From NCBI RefSeq assembly GCF_028453695.1, contig NC_135781.1:11097640-11161639 (forward strand): a DNA stretch of 64,000 nucleotides. The letters run 5' to 3'. The notes below the pieces were generated by a model, which did no database searches, was not told where the DNA came from, and saw nothing but the letters and a program-made list of their open reading frames with translations. This DNA is from Augochlora pura (lineage: Eukaryota; Arthropoda; Insecta; Hymenoptera; Halictidae). Below are positions 51,166 through 60,723 of this stretch, piece by piece. The position numbers were made by a program, and so were the translations under genes. Positions within the stretch are counted from its first letter, which is position 1; each line of letters opens with the position of its first letter.

Positions 51166-53630
51166 TTATCTAGGAGGCTCGACGTTGCTGGTGTACTTCT
51201 GTATAGACTGCAAATGAATCAAGAATGAATCATCCTTGGTACCTAAAGAAGCAAAGAGCCAGGCAAGCACCGCAAGAATGTCTTTCGACATCGATATCTT
51301 CTGCCAACTGTTCAAGTCAGCTATCACAGCCTGAACATCTGTTACCTGCAACAGTAAATGATAAAATCATGCATTGCGAATTCAAAAAATGATAGAAGTA
51401 CTTACGTTATCCCAGAAACTATAGTTTGAGCCGTAATAGTGCACCGAGGCAAGGAGATTATCGGTCTTGGAGGAGACTTGATGAAGGCAGAAGACAGCTA
51501 AGTATAATGGTACTGCAATCACAGCTCTGCCATAGTCGGCGTAGATCTCGCGCAAATGATCCACGTCGAATCTTGCCAAGTCGAATCTGGCACAAGTATC
51601 GAAACTTTAATAACGGTCCCCGTCTTTGAATACGGTATTGCCTCCCTACAGTCGCGTGCGTGATCAGAATAGACGTGTGTATCACGATCCCCTAAATTGG
51701 AAATCACGATACCTCACTCTTGTTATTTTGCTTTCCTTTACAAACATATTAATTTGGAAATCACTACCAAATTAGGAGATCCCTGCAACGCGCCCGTAGG
51801 GAAAAAACGCCCGGAATACTATAGATCGTACTTATCAAGGGTTGAAACGATGCACAGAGTTGTAAGAAAAGAAAATATACTGGTGTAGATCTCGCAGATC
51901 GACGAGTGGCTTTCAATAAACGCCATAGACGCATCGAAGAACACTTGCAGCTGAAATATTTCATTTAAATTCATTCTAGGTCGGTAAATTTCCATATTAT
52001 ATAAACTTGCCATTATGAAGTGCATGAGTGCCATGCCACCCAAGAGACCTTGAAACACAAGGCCCATATTCTTCCAAAAGTGCTGAACTGCGATAGCCAC
52101 GTTTATCGGCGGACAATCTTGTTTCTGATTATTGTCCCCCGACGGTTCTAGCTTCTGCTCTGACCGAGAACCTCTCGACCTAATTTTCAGGGCACTGAAA
52201 CCATCCCGATGCTGAACATAGATTTTGTCCGTAGTCAATTCCGAGAGCGGCAGCTGGTACTCGTAGTTTGTGCGCGTGTTCTCTTGGCTCCTCTTCAAGA
52301 TCTCGGTAATTGGCAGCTCGTCCTCCCCTATGCAACAAAATAATCATTCCGTACTTATCTTTTATGTATCATAGAGTCATCATATTTTAAGCAAGATAAT
52401 TTGAGACAGAATATAGAGGGTGGGGCAAATAAAGTGTTACAAAGCAATATCTCCATTATCGTTAATGATACGTGAAAATGCTTGAGGAACAAATTGTTTG
52501 GTTTGATCGATGATTTTTCAAATGGAACTATGTATTTATTTTTCGATAACATTATTGCCGATTTTAAGACGAATCCAGCGACCTATAACTCCAGGCCATT
52601 CTAGTCGCGCAAAGTATGAAAATAGTTGAAAAACCGAAAAATATCGCAATAATCACTTTCACAGGATCCACTAACCTTGGTTTAATTCTACTTTGATTTT
52701 CTCTTGGTTTTTCAACTATTTTCATACTTTGCGCGACTAGAATGAGTTATAAGTCGAGTTACCTATAGCCATACCTATACCAATAACCTTGAGTTATAGG
52801 TCGCTGAATTCGTCTTAAAATCGGCAATAATGTCATCGAAAAACAAATACATAGTTCCATTTGAAAAATCATCGATCAAACCAAACAATTTGTTCCTCAG
52901 GAATTTTGCGTACCATTAACGATAATGGAGATATTGCTTTGCAACACTTTATTTGTCCCACCCTGTATATAATTATATTTCGCTGCCAAAAAGTATTTCG
53001 CAATTTCCCGTTGTCTTTAGAAGTTAATTGTGCACCTTATGCGATCCAAAATATAATTATAGAGCCAAGTTATTGAGAGAGACGAACCAGGACGTTCGAA
53101 AGATTTGTTTCAATGTCAAGGAGCTCTTTGAATTTAAAACTACCTAGTCACCCAATATGCAATCATTTACCTTCATGCTTCCTCCTTGAATGATCAGTAT
53201 CGCCTTCGCCACAGCGTCTGCCAGAGGAAGTCGACGTCTTTCCTCTCTCTTCTTCAGATCCCTCGATGCTCCTATCTTGTTTTCGCTTCTTGTGGGACTT
53301 GTGTCTACCCTTACGCTTTTGTGGTATCCTTTCTCGATCATCCTGGTGTCTTAGGGTCGCTTTGGTACGCGTCACCCCTTTACGTCGCCTTGATCTTCCA
53401 GATTTCTCCTCGCCTGTCTCCTCTTCCGTCTCCTCGCTGGCATCTCGCTGATTCCGCGAGAACCTGTTGATCTCCGTGTCCGACCACCTGTTCTGCAAAG
53501 GTGTGCTACTGTTCTTGATGTAGGCCAACTCCTCGATGCTTTCAGTAGCTGATAAAGACTCCGAGCTCGATTTCTTCCCACGCGTCACGGTGCTCCATCG
53601 CCGAGAATTTCTCTCGACCGGTCGATTCAT
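51166..53630 (-). CDS. TMEM237: TMEM237-like transition-zone membrane protein
   Basis: Four coding exons: 53171-53630, 51832-52327, 51406-51586 and 51166-51345 (stop TAA). All have AG/GT borders and matching phases, giving 438 residues (human TMEM237 about 408). Residues 1 to about 250 are charged and low in complexity (runs of E, K, R and S), as in the disordered cytoplasmic part of the family. Four membrane segments follow: LVFQGLLGGMALMHFIMA, the stretch ending FLTTLCIVSTLDKFDL, AVIAVPLYLAVFCL, and ILAVLAWLFASL near the C-terminus. TMEM237 acts in the ciliary transition zone with other Joubert/Meckel-syndrome proteins. The identification rests on this layout and on the second and fourth segments. 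The acceptor of exon 3 (CTTGTGCCAG) is weak in pyrimidines, so a few residues there are uncertain. Intron 1 contains a 550-bp foldback element. Confidence 0.75.
52416..52965. mobile_element. 550-bp foldback element with TIRs over 200 bp, in TMEM237 intron 1
   Basis: TA lies on both sides (52414-52415 and 52966-52967). The left end reads GAGGGTGGGGCAAATAAAGT and the right, inverted, CAGGGTGGGACAAATAAAGT. The two arms stay about 90% alike for over 200 bp. The right arm has an extra segment of about 45 bp (about 52744-52788). No transposase is encoded. The end sequence and TA duplication fit a Tc1/mariner-type foldback MITE. In the pre-mRNA it could form a long hairpin. Confidence 0.85.
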
Positions 53631-54246
53631 CTAACAGTCTCTTCGATCCCGAAGAATCGTTCGAACTTGCCGGCACTGCGATTCTGCCAGCGCATATCTG
53701 ACGCTCTGCACAGGCAACACGAGGTTGCCGGCGATGCTACCCTCGTAAATAGCCGGAAAGCAGCCATGGCAACCGTTTGTTGTTCGTTATGAGAAAGAAT
53801 CGATAATCCAAGGTAACTGGACGAAAAGTGAACTCATAAATCGATACCCTTTAGCTTTTATGGTCATTTTGTTGGCCGATATCGTTACAATAGAAGCACT
53901 CGTACTGCAAGCTCGTGTAAGATTAATGGCAAAACGTGCTGACACTTTGATGTCAGCTGTTTGAGTGAAGCTAAAGCCTTTTTGATGCGATTTCCTTTTG
54001 TTCCGTGATTTAAGTTATATGTATATGGAACGTGACTGGAACGTGTTGTTATTTAGATAGATTGCAAAAACTGATTTACATCGGTATTGAAAGACACAAA
54101 CCTCGCAACTAGTCGCTTTATTTAGTCTTTTATTTATCTAGATAAATTCCCTATTTTTATATAAATAAAATTATACAGAGACGCGTATTATTACACAATA
54201 TTTACATAAGAACTCGTATTACAAGCAGGCGAGTACGATAGCGAGT
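53631..54246. other. Interval between SLC30A9 and TMEM237
   Basis: Holds the 3' end of SLC30A9 and whatever promoter TMEM237 has, both genes being on the - strand. AATAAA-like signals occur on the - strand just after the SLC30A9 stop (within 54120-54175). No other gene is seen. Confidence 0.55.
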
Positions 54247-56955
54247 TTATAAGATCTCCAGGTCGCAGTGCCGTATCTCCGGATGCTTTTTCTGTAACCG
54301 TAAGAACAATATTGTAATTGCTCATGACAAAATAGAGCAATAAAACGGTTTGAAATACCTTCAGTTTGAGCTCCATCCTGTCTATCTCACCACCAACCAT
54401 ATCAACGATTCCCTCACCGTTCTTCAGCATGAAAGTTTCCAACTCGTCGATATTCTTCATGGCTTTTACCTCCTGAAAGAAAAAAGTTTGGAATCTTGAT
54501 TCCAAAAATTGTGACGCTACAGAGGCATAGCTATATTTCACAGAAATTCTACCTACCTTCAGCATCGCTGCGAGATCGTTCTTATCTAAGTACGATCTGG
54601 TCAATTCTCTTCCGTCGAAATCGATTTCGGCCTTGTATCGAACTAAGTTATTACCCATGTCAATACCTTTAACATCATAAATAGCTCGTACCTAATATAC
54701 GCTCAATTAATAGAGGAATATCAGCGTTCGACATAACACTAACATAAACAACGAAATATTACCATGATGTCCGACTCTAGTTCTGAATTAATCATGTCGA
54801 GGTCATCGTGGGCTATACTCCTACCAATTAGAGCAGCAGTGTTAGTGTTAATTATAAAAGATGCCACGCCACCCAGCAGGAAGCCGCCCAAAATGGATCC
54901 GATGGCATCGTACATAGAATTTCCAGTGTACGAAGTGAGACTCATACAGAGTGTTGCTGTGGTAATACCGACGACCTATCAAAGGTGATAAATATATACT
55001 GTAACGCTAAGTTCTGCAATATACAGTTTGAAGATCATTGTGATACAAAATGATTTGAACAATTATTAAATATTTACTGAAGCGAAGTCCTCTAGAAGAA
55101 CAACGTTCACTGAAGGATCTTGCCCTGCCAATACATATTCCTTGAATGTTCGTTGTTTCTCTTCCGCTCCTTTCTTGATCGATTGGATAGCAACCAACAA
55201 TGTTGCTCCTTCAGAAACCAAAGAGCCAGCTAGTACACAATAGGCCCAGTAAAACGGCTCTACAGACGTAGGATACAAAAGGCCGTGGATTCCATGGTAA
55301 AACGATAAACCGGCACCCACACAGAAAATACCAACGCCAGATATCAAAGAGGAAACATACTTCATATTCGTATAGCCATAGGGGTGATCGGGATCAGGAT
55401 TCTGAAACATTTTTACCGATTACTACATAGTGAATGTACGAACATATTACAAACACTTAGGTCGCACGATAAGATAATTAAGGAATATTATTGTGGAGGC
55501 ACTTACCTGAACCGATTTGTGAATACCATACGCTAGTATTAATTGGTTGCAAGTATCCGCGGCGGAATGCACACACTCTGCGAACATGCTGTGCGAACCA
55601 GTGTATACCCAAGCGAATAGTTTACATATAAAATTGCACGCGTTACTGAAGAAAAAAACGACAGATTATTGAAACAGACAGATGTTCATCAGATTCGGTC
55701 GAAGAAATGAGGCTTACATCGCGATTGCAATCAGAACTACTTTGCCGGATCTTCCAAAAAGTCCTTCATGTTCTTGGGTAAACTTCGCTTTGCTACCCAT
55801 TTCTCTCCTGTAATCTCTAAGTCTTCGTTTCACAGTAAATACATCTAGGACGAAAAGCAGGCAGCACTATTTATACCAAAGAATTTATCAAGCAGACATT
55901 TATATCGTATTAAGAAACTCATGATAATAAACCCTGCAAGATGGACAGATGCCTTACAACTATTCTTCGAATTCTATCTTGAATAGTATTTGTAAAGATT
56001 CACACAAATAATCTCAAAATGATTCTTTCTACTACAAATATCAGACAAGAAACTAGTAAACCTTACTTTGCTGATAGGCTTTCTGTTCAAGCTCCTTTTT
56101 GAGAAGTTCTTTTATCAAAGCATCTTTTGATCCCCAAACTTCTAAGGCTCTGAAAGTAAACCAAACACACTGAACATCATCAAAATAAATTAGAGATACT
56201 AAATAATATTTTAGCTTACTTGGCTTCAACATCTTTTCTCCAGTAGACAGTAATCGGTGGTTCAAATTCATAAGGTGATCTTCTCTTGGTCTTTGGTAGG
56301 TCTTCCAAGTCAGATGGCTTCAATAAAAAATCAGACATGGCTCTCACCGGTGTAATAAAATTACGTTCTAAGGACGATGTACCTCTGTCTACTTTCTTCT
56401 TTTTAACTGTGTATAACAGGCATATCAATATAAAGAATGATTCAACGGAACAAATTAATAGACTACTAAAAATCCATGAAAAAAATAAAAAATAAAACCT
56501 TTTTTTACTGCAGCTATGTCTGTACCTTCCACTGCAACATCTTGTGGTTTCTCCTTTTTAGTAAGATCATCGGTGGTGGCAAGTGGTTCAACGCTTAACT
56601 GTCTTTCTTTTAATTGTCCTAAATTTTCTTCCTTCAGCTCTATTATTCTCTGTGGGTGCTGTTCCTCTGTTTTTTGCACAACATTTGCAGAATCATCTTT
56701 CTGTGTTTTTGTGTAAACAGAAATTGATCTGGACGTTGGAATGAATATCCATCTCTGATCATTCGTTTGCCCACCTTTTTTCAAACTATGAGAATTATTT
56801 ATAACGTGTAACATGCATTTTGTGTTACGATTACACGTTATCAAAGTACTAGCACATCTTTTAACGTATCCTACTTGAAAAATGTACAGACAGTTGTTAT
56901 TGTAGCGGCCAGTGTTGTGAATGAGTCTTAATAACTTTGAAGACCGTCGAAACAT
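54247..56955 (-). CDS. SLC30A9: Mitochondrial proton-coupled zinc antiporter SLC30A9 (ZnT9), frame broken by one base
   Basis: Ten exons: 56499-56955, 56220-56406, 56067-56149, 55718-55844, 55507-55645, 55078-55401, 54763-54975, 54557-54692, 54359-54472 and 54247-54291 (stop TAA). The ATG at 56955 begins an Arg-rich, mitochondrial-import-like N-terminus (MFRRSSKLLRLIHNTGRY). A SLC30A9-type region follows (ALEVWGSKDALIKELL). The cation-diffusion-facilitator core runs from GLFGRSGKVVL on. It has the metal-site motif HSAAD, then NPDPDHPYGYTNMKYVSS, GLLYPTSVEPFYWAY, LEDFASVVGI and SYTGNSMYDAIGSILGG. The C-terminal part reads VRAIYDVKGI, AEIDFDGRELTRSYLDK and HPEIRHCDLEIL. The family exports zinc from mitochondria. 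Exon 54557-54692 is 136 bp where 135 are needed: an extra A around 54660-54662 separates the frame of VRAIYDVKGI from that of MGNNLVRYKAE. Without it the product would be 607 residues. All other phases agree. I read this as a sequencing or assembly indel, or a recent mutation. Confidence 0.92.
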
Positions 56956-58498
56956 TGTAAGACTTGACCTTAGCCAGGTACACTTTTCCAAGAACTACCT
57001 AACCTACCTGAAAGTAAATAACATTAAGTTTACCGCAACATAGGGACCATTATTACTCTTACCGTAGCTTAAATTCGATTCTTTTTGTCCATATGAAAAC
57101 AAAAAGTCACCGGAAGATGATTCGTTTGCAGAGGAACGCACACATCGAATTGTGTTAAATAAATGTTGTATCTACTTTGTGAGTTCACTTGTACATCGAT
57201 GTTTTCATAAGATCGAATGCATCGTGTGTAATTAATTTGATAGAAAATAACAGCTTTATATGAATTTCTACTAGAAAAAGTATTCCATTAGGTCACGCTC
57301 GAACTGTCAAAAATGCCGATCTACTCCTGCCTGAAAGCGGAGAGATTACTGAAGTATCAATACCTGTCGGTAAAAACATTGCTGTACAATTGTATAGGTA
57401 CACGAAGCACGTTACGATTGCAATTAAATAAAACAAGAGACTGACGACACAGAACCTATAATTAACCAGGTACATATATTATCTCTGTCAATCTAATTTT
57501 CCTTATTAGAATAATTGATTATAATCTAATTTAATACCGTTTCAGAGAACTTGCGGAAATAGTTCACAAAACTTATCTCCGGAATTGTAACATTAAGTTT
57601 TGTAGAAAGAAATAATTTTGTATTTGCAGCTTATTTGCGACAGCTTCACAATTTATAATTTTGTAGAATCTCGTTTCAATAACAAGGTGGAATTATAGGA
57701 TGAATTAAAAGATCTACTGTCAATCTCTCAAATCAAGGATTATATCCGGGGGCAACGAGGTTCTTCTATTGAGAGAATGCAGCCTGTTGCTGTGCTCTGA
57801 TTGGATGACGATTCACAGCTGAACAGTGCTGCCCCCCTCGTCAATGACAAAGGGGGAAAATAACAAGTGCAACATAAGCCATACGAAACGAGTCACACCG
57901 ACAATCAATGTACTTTGCCTTACTTTACCCTGCTCGTGCTTTTATTCTTTTTACGGATCCGTACATCTGGCACTCCATCTGCAACACATGATACGATATA
58001 CGGTTTGTTATTTTCACCTCCTTAAAATCAACCACATTTGGAAACGAATTTACGAACAATGATCTGTGCACATTGAAATATGTTTTGAATGTATGTTTGT
58101 AGGCAATAATTCTACAAGGTGAACAAAATCAGGTTCAGATAATTATTGTATTATGCTGAGTGTTAGCGAAATAAAATGCTAGAAAAGTGAGTCGAGACCC
58201 GAGAGTCCACGATTGCGTTAGAATTTTGGAGCGATCTCCGAAATCATACAACTTATGCGTGCATATGGGAGCGTAATTCATAAATTCAAACATAAAAATG
58301 CTTGAATTCTATGATTTCGGCTGCTTTAAACCTTCCTCTTTCGAATGACTCATTGTCTATTCAAAAATATTCTCATATAAAGACAATAACTTGGGGAACA
58401 TAAATATATCATTTTGCGAATAACTGTGTTTTCTACCTTTATCACGTCACTACGGATTTTAGCGATATCGTTACGTGAGTTGAAACATACGATACCAA
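56956..58498. other. Upstream region of SLC30A9 and intergenic DNA
   Basis: Holds the presumed SLC30A9 promoter. No TATA box or other gene is recognised. Small open frames (for example 57293-57475 on the - strand) have no features to support them. Confidence 0.5.
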
Positions 58499-58502
58499 TT
58501 AA

Positions 58503-60654
58503 CTCTTTCACTACGGCAGTGTTGTCCGCCGAAGTACTGTCACTGAACGATAGCTCACGCCAGAAATATGCACGATGTTCGTACCGAATAAAACGATCAT
58601 TGTACTAATGTAACAAGTATATTTACATTTTTAATATGAAAGGACTTACAAAATTATTAAAATACAAAATTATATAAAATATAAATAAATATAAAAATAA
58701 AATATAATTTCAAAACTTTAAGATTAAATGTTTATTTTATATAATATAATATATAATTTATTTTTAATTTATAGTTCATAAATTATAATTATTTATAGTT
58801 TATTTAATATAATATGTAATGAAACGCAAGTTAGTTCATATATTAGTATGTAAAGACTAGTAATATAATTCTGTATGGTATATTTTGAAACAAGGATCTA
58901 CACACAGGCCAACATTACAATCTTTGCATTCATATCGTGAATCGGATCTTCTATCATTTTTACTACAAATTATACATCTTCGTCTTCGGTTTTTTGACTT
59001 ACAGAATGTGAGAAAATGCCTCTCTGTTAACCTCATTGGATTATCAGCGGGCCTGCTTTGACATTCAGTTACATCGTGATGGTACTTTGCGATTATTTGT
59101 TTTATTAACGCGAATTGAAATTTTTCCATGGATATGGTTTCTCCCCGATTGTGCTTGTATAGACAATATGCATTCCATACACAAATGTCTATGAGGTGGA
59201 AGAAAAATTCACGATACCATTTTAGTGATTTCCGCGTTGAATTGACAGTATTTTCTACAATGTCAACCTTGTCTACCATGCCCATTGACTTATTATAGTC
59301 TATGACGCATACAGGCTTCTGGACACTCTGCTTCCCCCCATATTTCGATACTGCTGCAAAATCTACAGCATGCATAGTTGAAATCATATAGACTTCTCTT
59401 TTGTCCATCCACTTCATCGCTAACAAACTTTTTGATGTACGAAAACATGCCTCTCCTTTTTCCAATCGCTCTTCCATCTTGGGCATTCCTTGTCGTCTTT
59501 TGTTCACAGTCCCGCATGCATTAGTACAGTTATCGTATAAAAAGTTAAATAATGCTGGACTTGAATAAAAATTGTCTATGTAAAGTGTGTGACCTTTCCC
59601 TAAGTACGGTTGTAAGAGTGATAAAACTATTGCTCCCGACTTTCCAATTCCGGTAATTGGACTTTCTATAATTGTCGACCTTCCGGTATAAACTATTAGG
59701 TCTTGGACATAACCTGTTTTACAATCACAGAGCATATCTAATTTTATGCCAAATCGATTCCTTTTTAAGGGAATGTACTGCTGGAAGGACAGGCGGCCTT
59801 CAATACAAACTTCTTCATAGGGATGAAATGCGTCGCTGAATGATTTTCTTAACACGTTTATTAGGTCCCTTATTTTATATAGGCGATCGTCAGTGGGCCC
59901 AACTTGACGGGTAAAATGTATCATCTTTAATAACAAAAGATAGCGATCTCTCGTCATTATTTCACTAAAAATATTACTTTGTAAATATTTATCTTCACTC
60001 CAGTACTCGTGCAACGCTAGTTTCTTCTTACGTGTCATCAGTAATGATAAAGCAAAAAAACAGTACAGTTCGTCCAATGTCGTGTTTTCTTGGGTATCCA
60101 CATTGCTATTGCTCTTCTGAGCCCAATAGTAATTTGTCTTATCTACAATGTATTCTACGAGCTCTTGAGAAATGAGTAGCTCAAAGTAATCTATAATTTG
60201 TGAGGATCTGTCTATTTTCTTTTTCAATCCTGAATTTCTTGAGGAAAACTGATGGATTTTTGGGATGAAATTTTTGGATGTCCATGTTATGTTGCACTGG
60301 GTGTTTTTGGCACTATCTTCAATTACTTCTGTTTCCGATTCTGATGAGCTACATATATTTCTTCGTCGTCTTTTACACAGGTGGAAATTATTTTCATCTT
60401 CTGAAGTGGATAGTTCATTTTCAAAAATATTACTTTTTTCATATTTTGTATACATTCTGAAAGGGCCAAAACTATTTTTGTAAATACTTTTTCAAACAAA
60501 AACCTAACCTAGAAATTCAGCAGATAACGAAAAATACTGTCATCGACTACGAATGGCACTGGTACACATCATTTGGATGCCGCATATATGCGGCGATCGT
60601 AGCCAGAGGTCGTCGCGTGGATGCCGCATATATGCGGCGCTCGGAGCGAAAGGG
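58503..60654 (-). mobile_element. piggyBac-type transposon (2152 bp), family D
   Basis: TTAA lies on both sides (58499-58502 and 60655-60658). The termini are CTCTTTCACT and, inverted, CCCTTTCGCT, of the CCCTTT type seen in the superfamily. It encodes one transposase on the - strand. The right end carries two copies of the palindrome GCCGCATATATGCGGC (60579-60594 and 60623-60638), 44 bp apart. The left 350 bp before the transposase stop is very AT-rich. The intact TTAA duplication and long open frame point to a fairly young copy. The 290-bp element at 33600-33889 is a deletion derivative of the same family. Confidence 0.92.
58857..60455 (-). CDS. piggyBac transposase (PGBD-like), first catalytic Asp deleted
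   Basis: A single open frame of 532 residues starting at the ATG at 60455. The N-terminus is acidic and Ser-rich. The PGBD domain then runs from about residue 85. The core block EEVCI-EGRLSFQQYIP (213-229) lacks the seven or so residues that normally stand between VCI and GRLSF, including the first Asp of the DDD triad. The second Asp is in YIDNFYSSPALF (D294) and the third in MGMVDKVD (D395). RKSLKWYREFFFHLID follows. The C-terminus has the cysteine-rich domain (C494, C497, C510, C513, C518, C522, H527). With the first Asp gone, strand cleavage is not expected, although the frame is otherwise uninterrupted. It lies inside the transposon ends, so it is not an obvious domesticated gene. Confidence 0.93.
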   Translation of the reverse strand: MYTKYEKSNIFENELSTSEDENNFHLCKRRRRNICSSSESETEVIEDSAKNTQCNITWTSKNFIPKIHQFSSRNSGLKKKIDRSSQIIDYFELLISQELVEYIVDKTNYYWAQKSNSNVDTQENTTLDELYCFFALSLLMTRKKKLALHEYWSEDKYLQSNIFSEIMTRDRYLLLLKMIHFTRQVGPTDDRLYKIRDLINVLRKSFSDAFHPYEEVCIEGRLSFQQYIPLKRNRFGIKLDMLCDCKTGYVQDLIVYTGRSTIIESPITGIGKSGAIVLSLLQPYLGKGHTLYIDNFYSSPALFNFLYDNCTNACGTVNKRRQGMPKMEERLEKGEACFRTSKSLLAMKWMDKREVYMISTMHAVDFAAVSKYGGKQSVQKPVCVIDYNKSMGMVDKVDIVENTVNSTRKSLKWYREFFFHLIDICVWNAYCLYKHNRGETISMEKFQFALIKQIIAKYHHDVTECQSRPADNPMRLTERHFLTFCKSKNRRRRCIICSKNDRRSDSRYECKDCNVGLCVDPCFKIYHTELYY

Positions 60655-60723
60655 TTAACGTAGTGACAAAACAGTCGAACTGTTAGACGAATTATCGGGG
60701 AAGTATACTTTTCTTAAACTACA

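Noticed and set aside
51881..51891. Alternative TMEM237 donor (ACCA then GTATAT)
   Set aside because: Its phase does not fit any acceptor of the next exon and would remove the second membrane segment; the donor at 51831 fits both.
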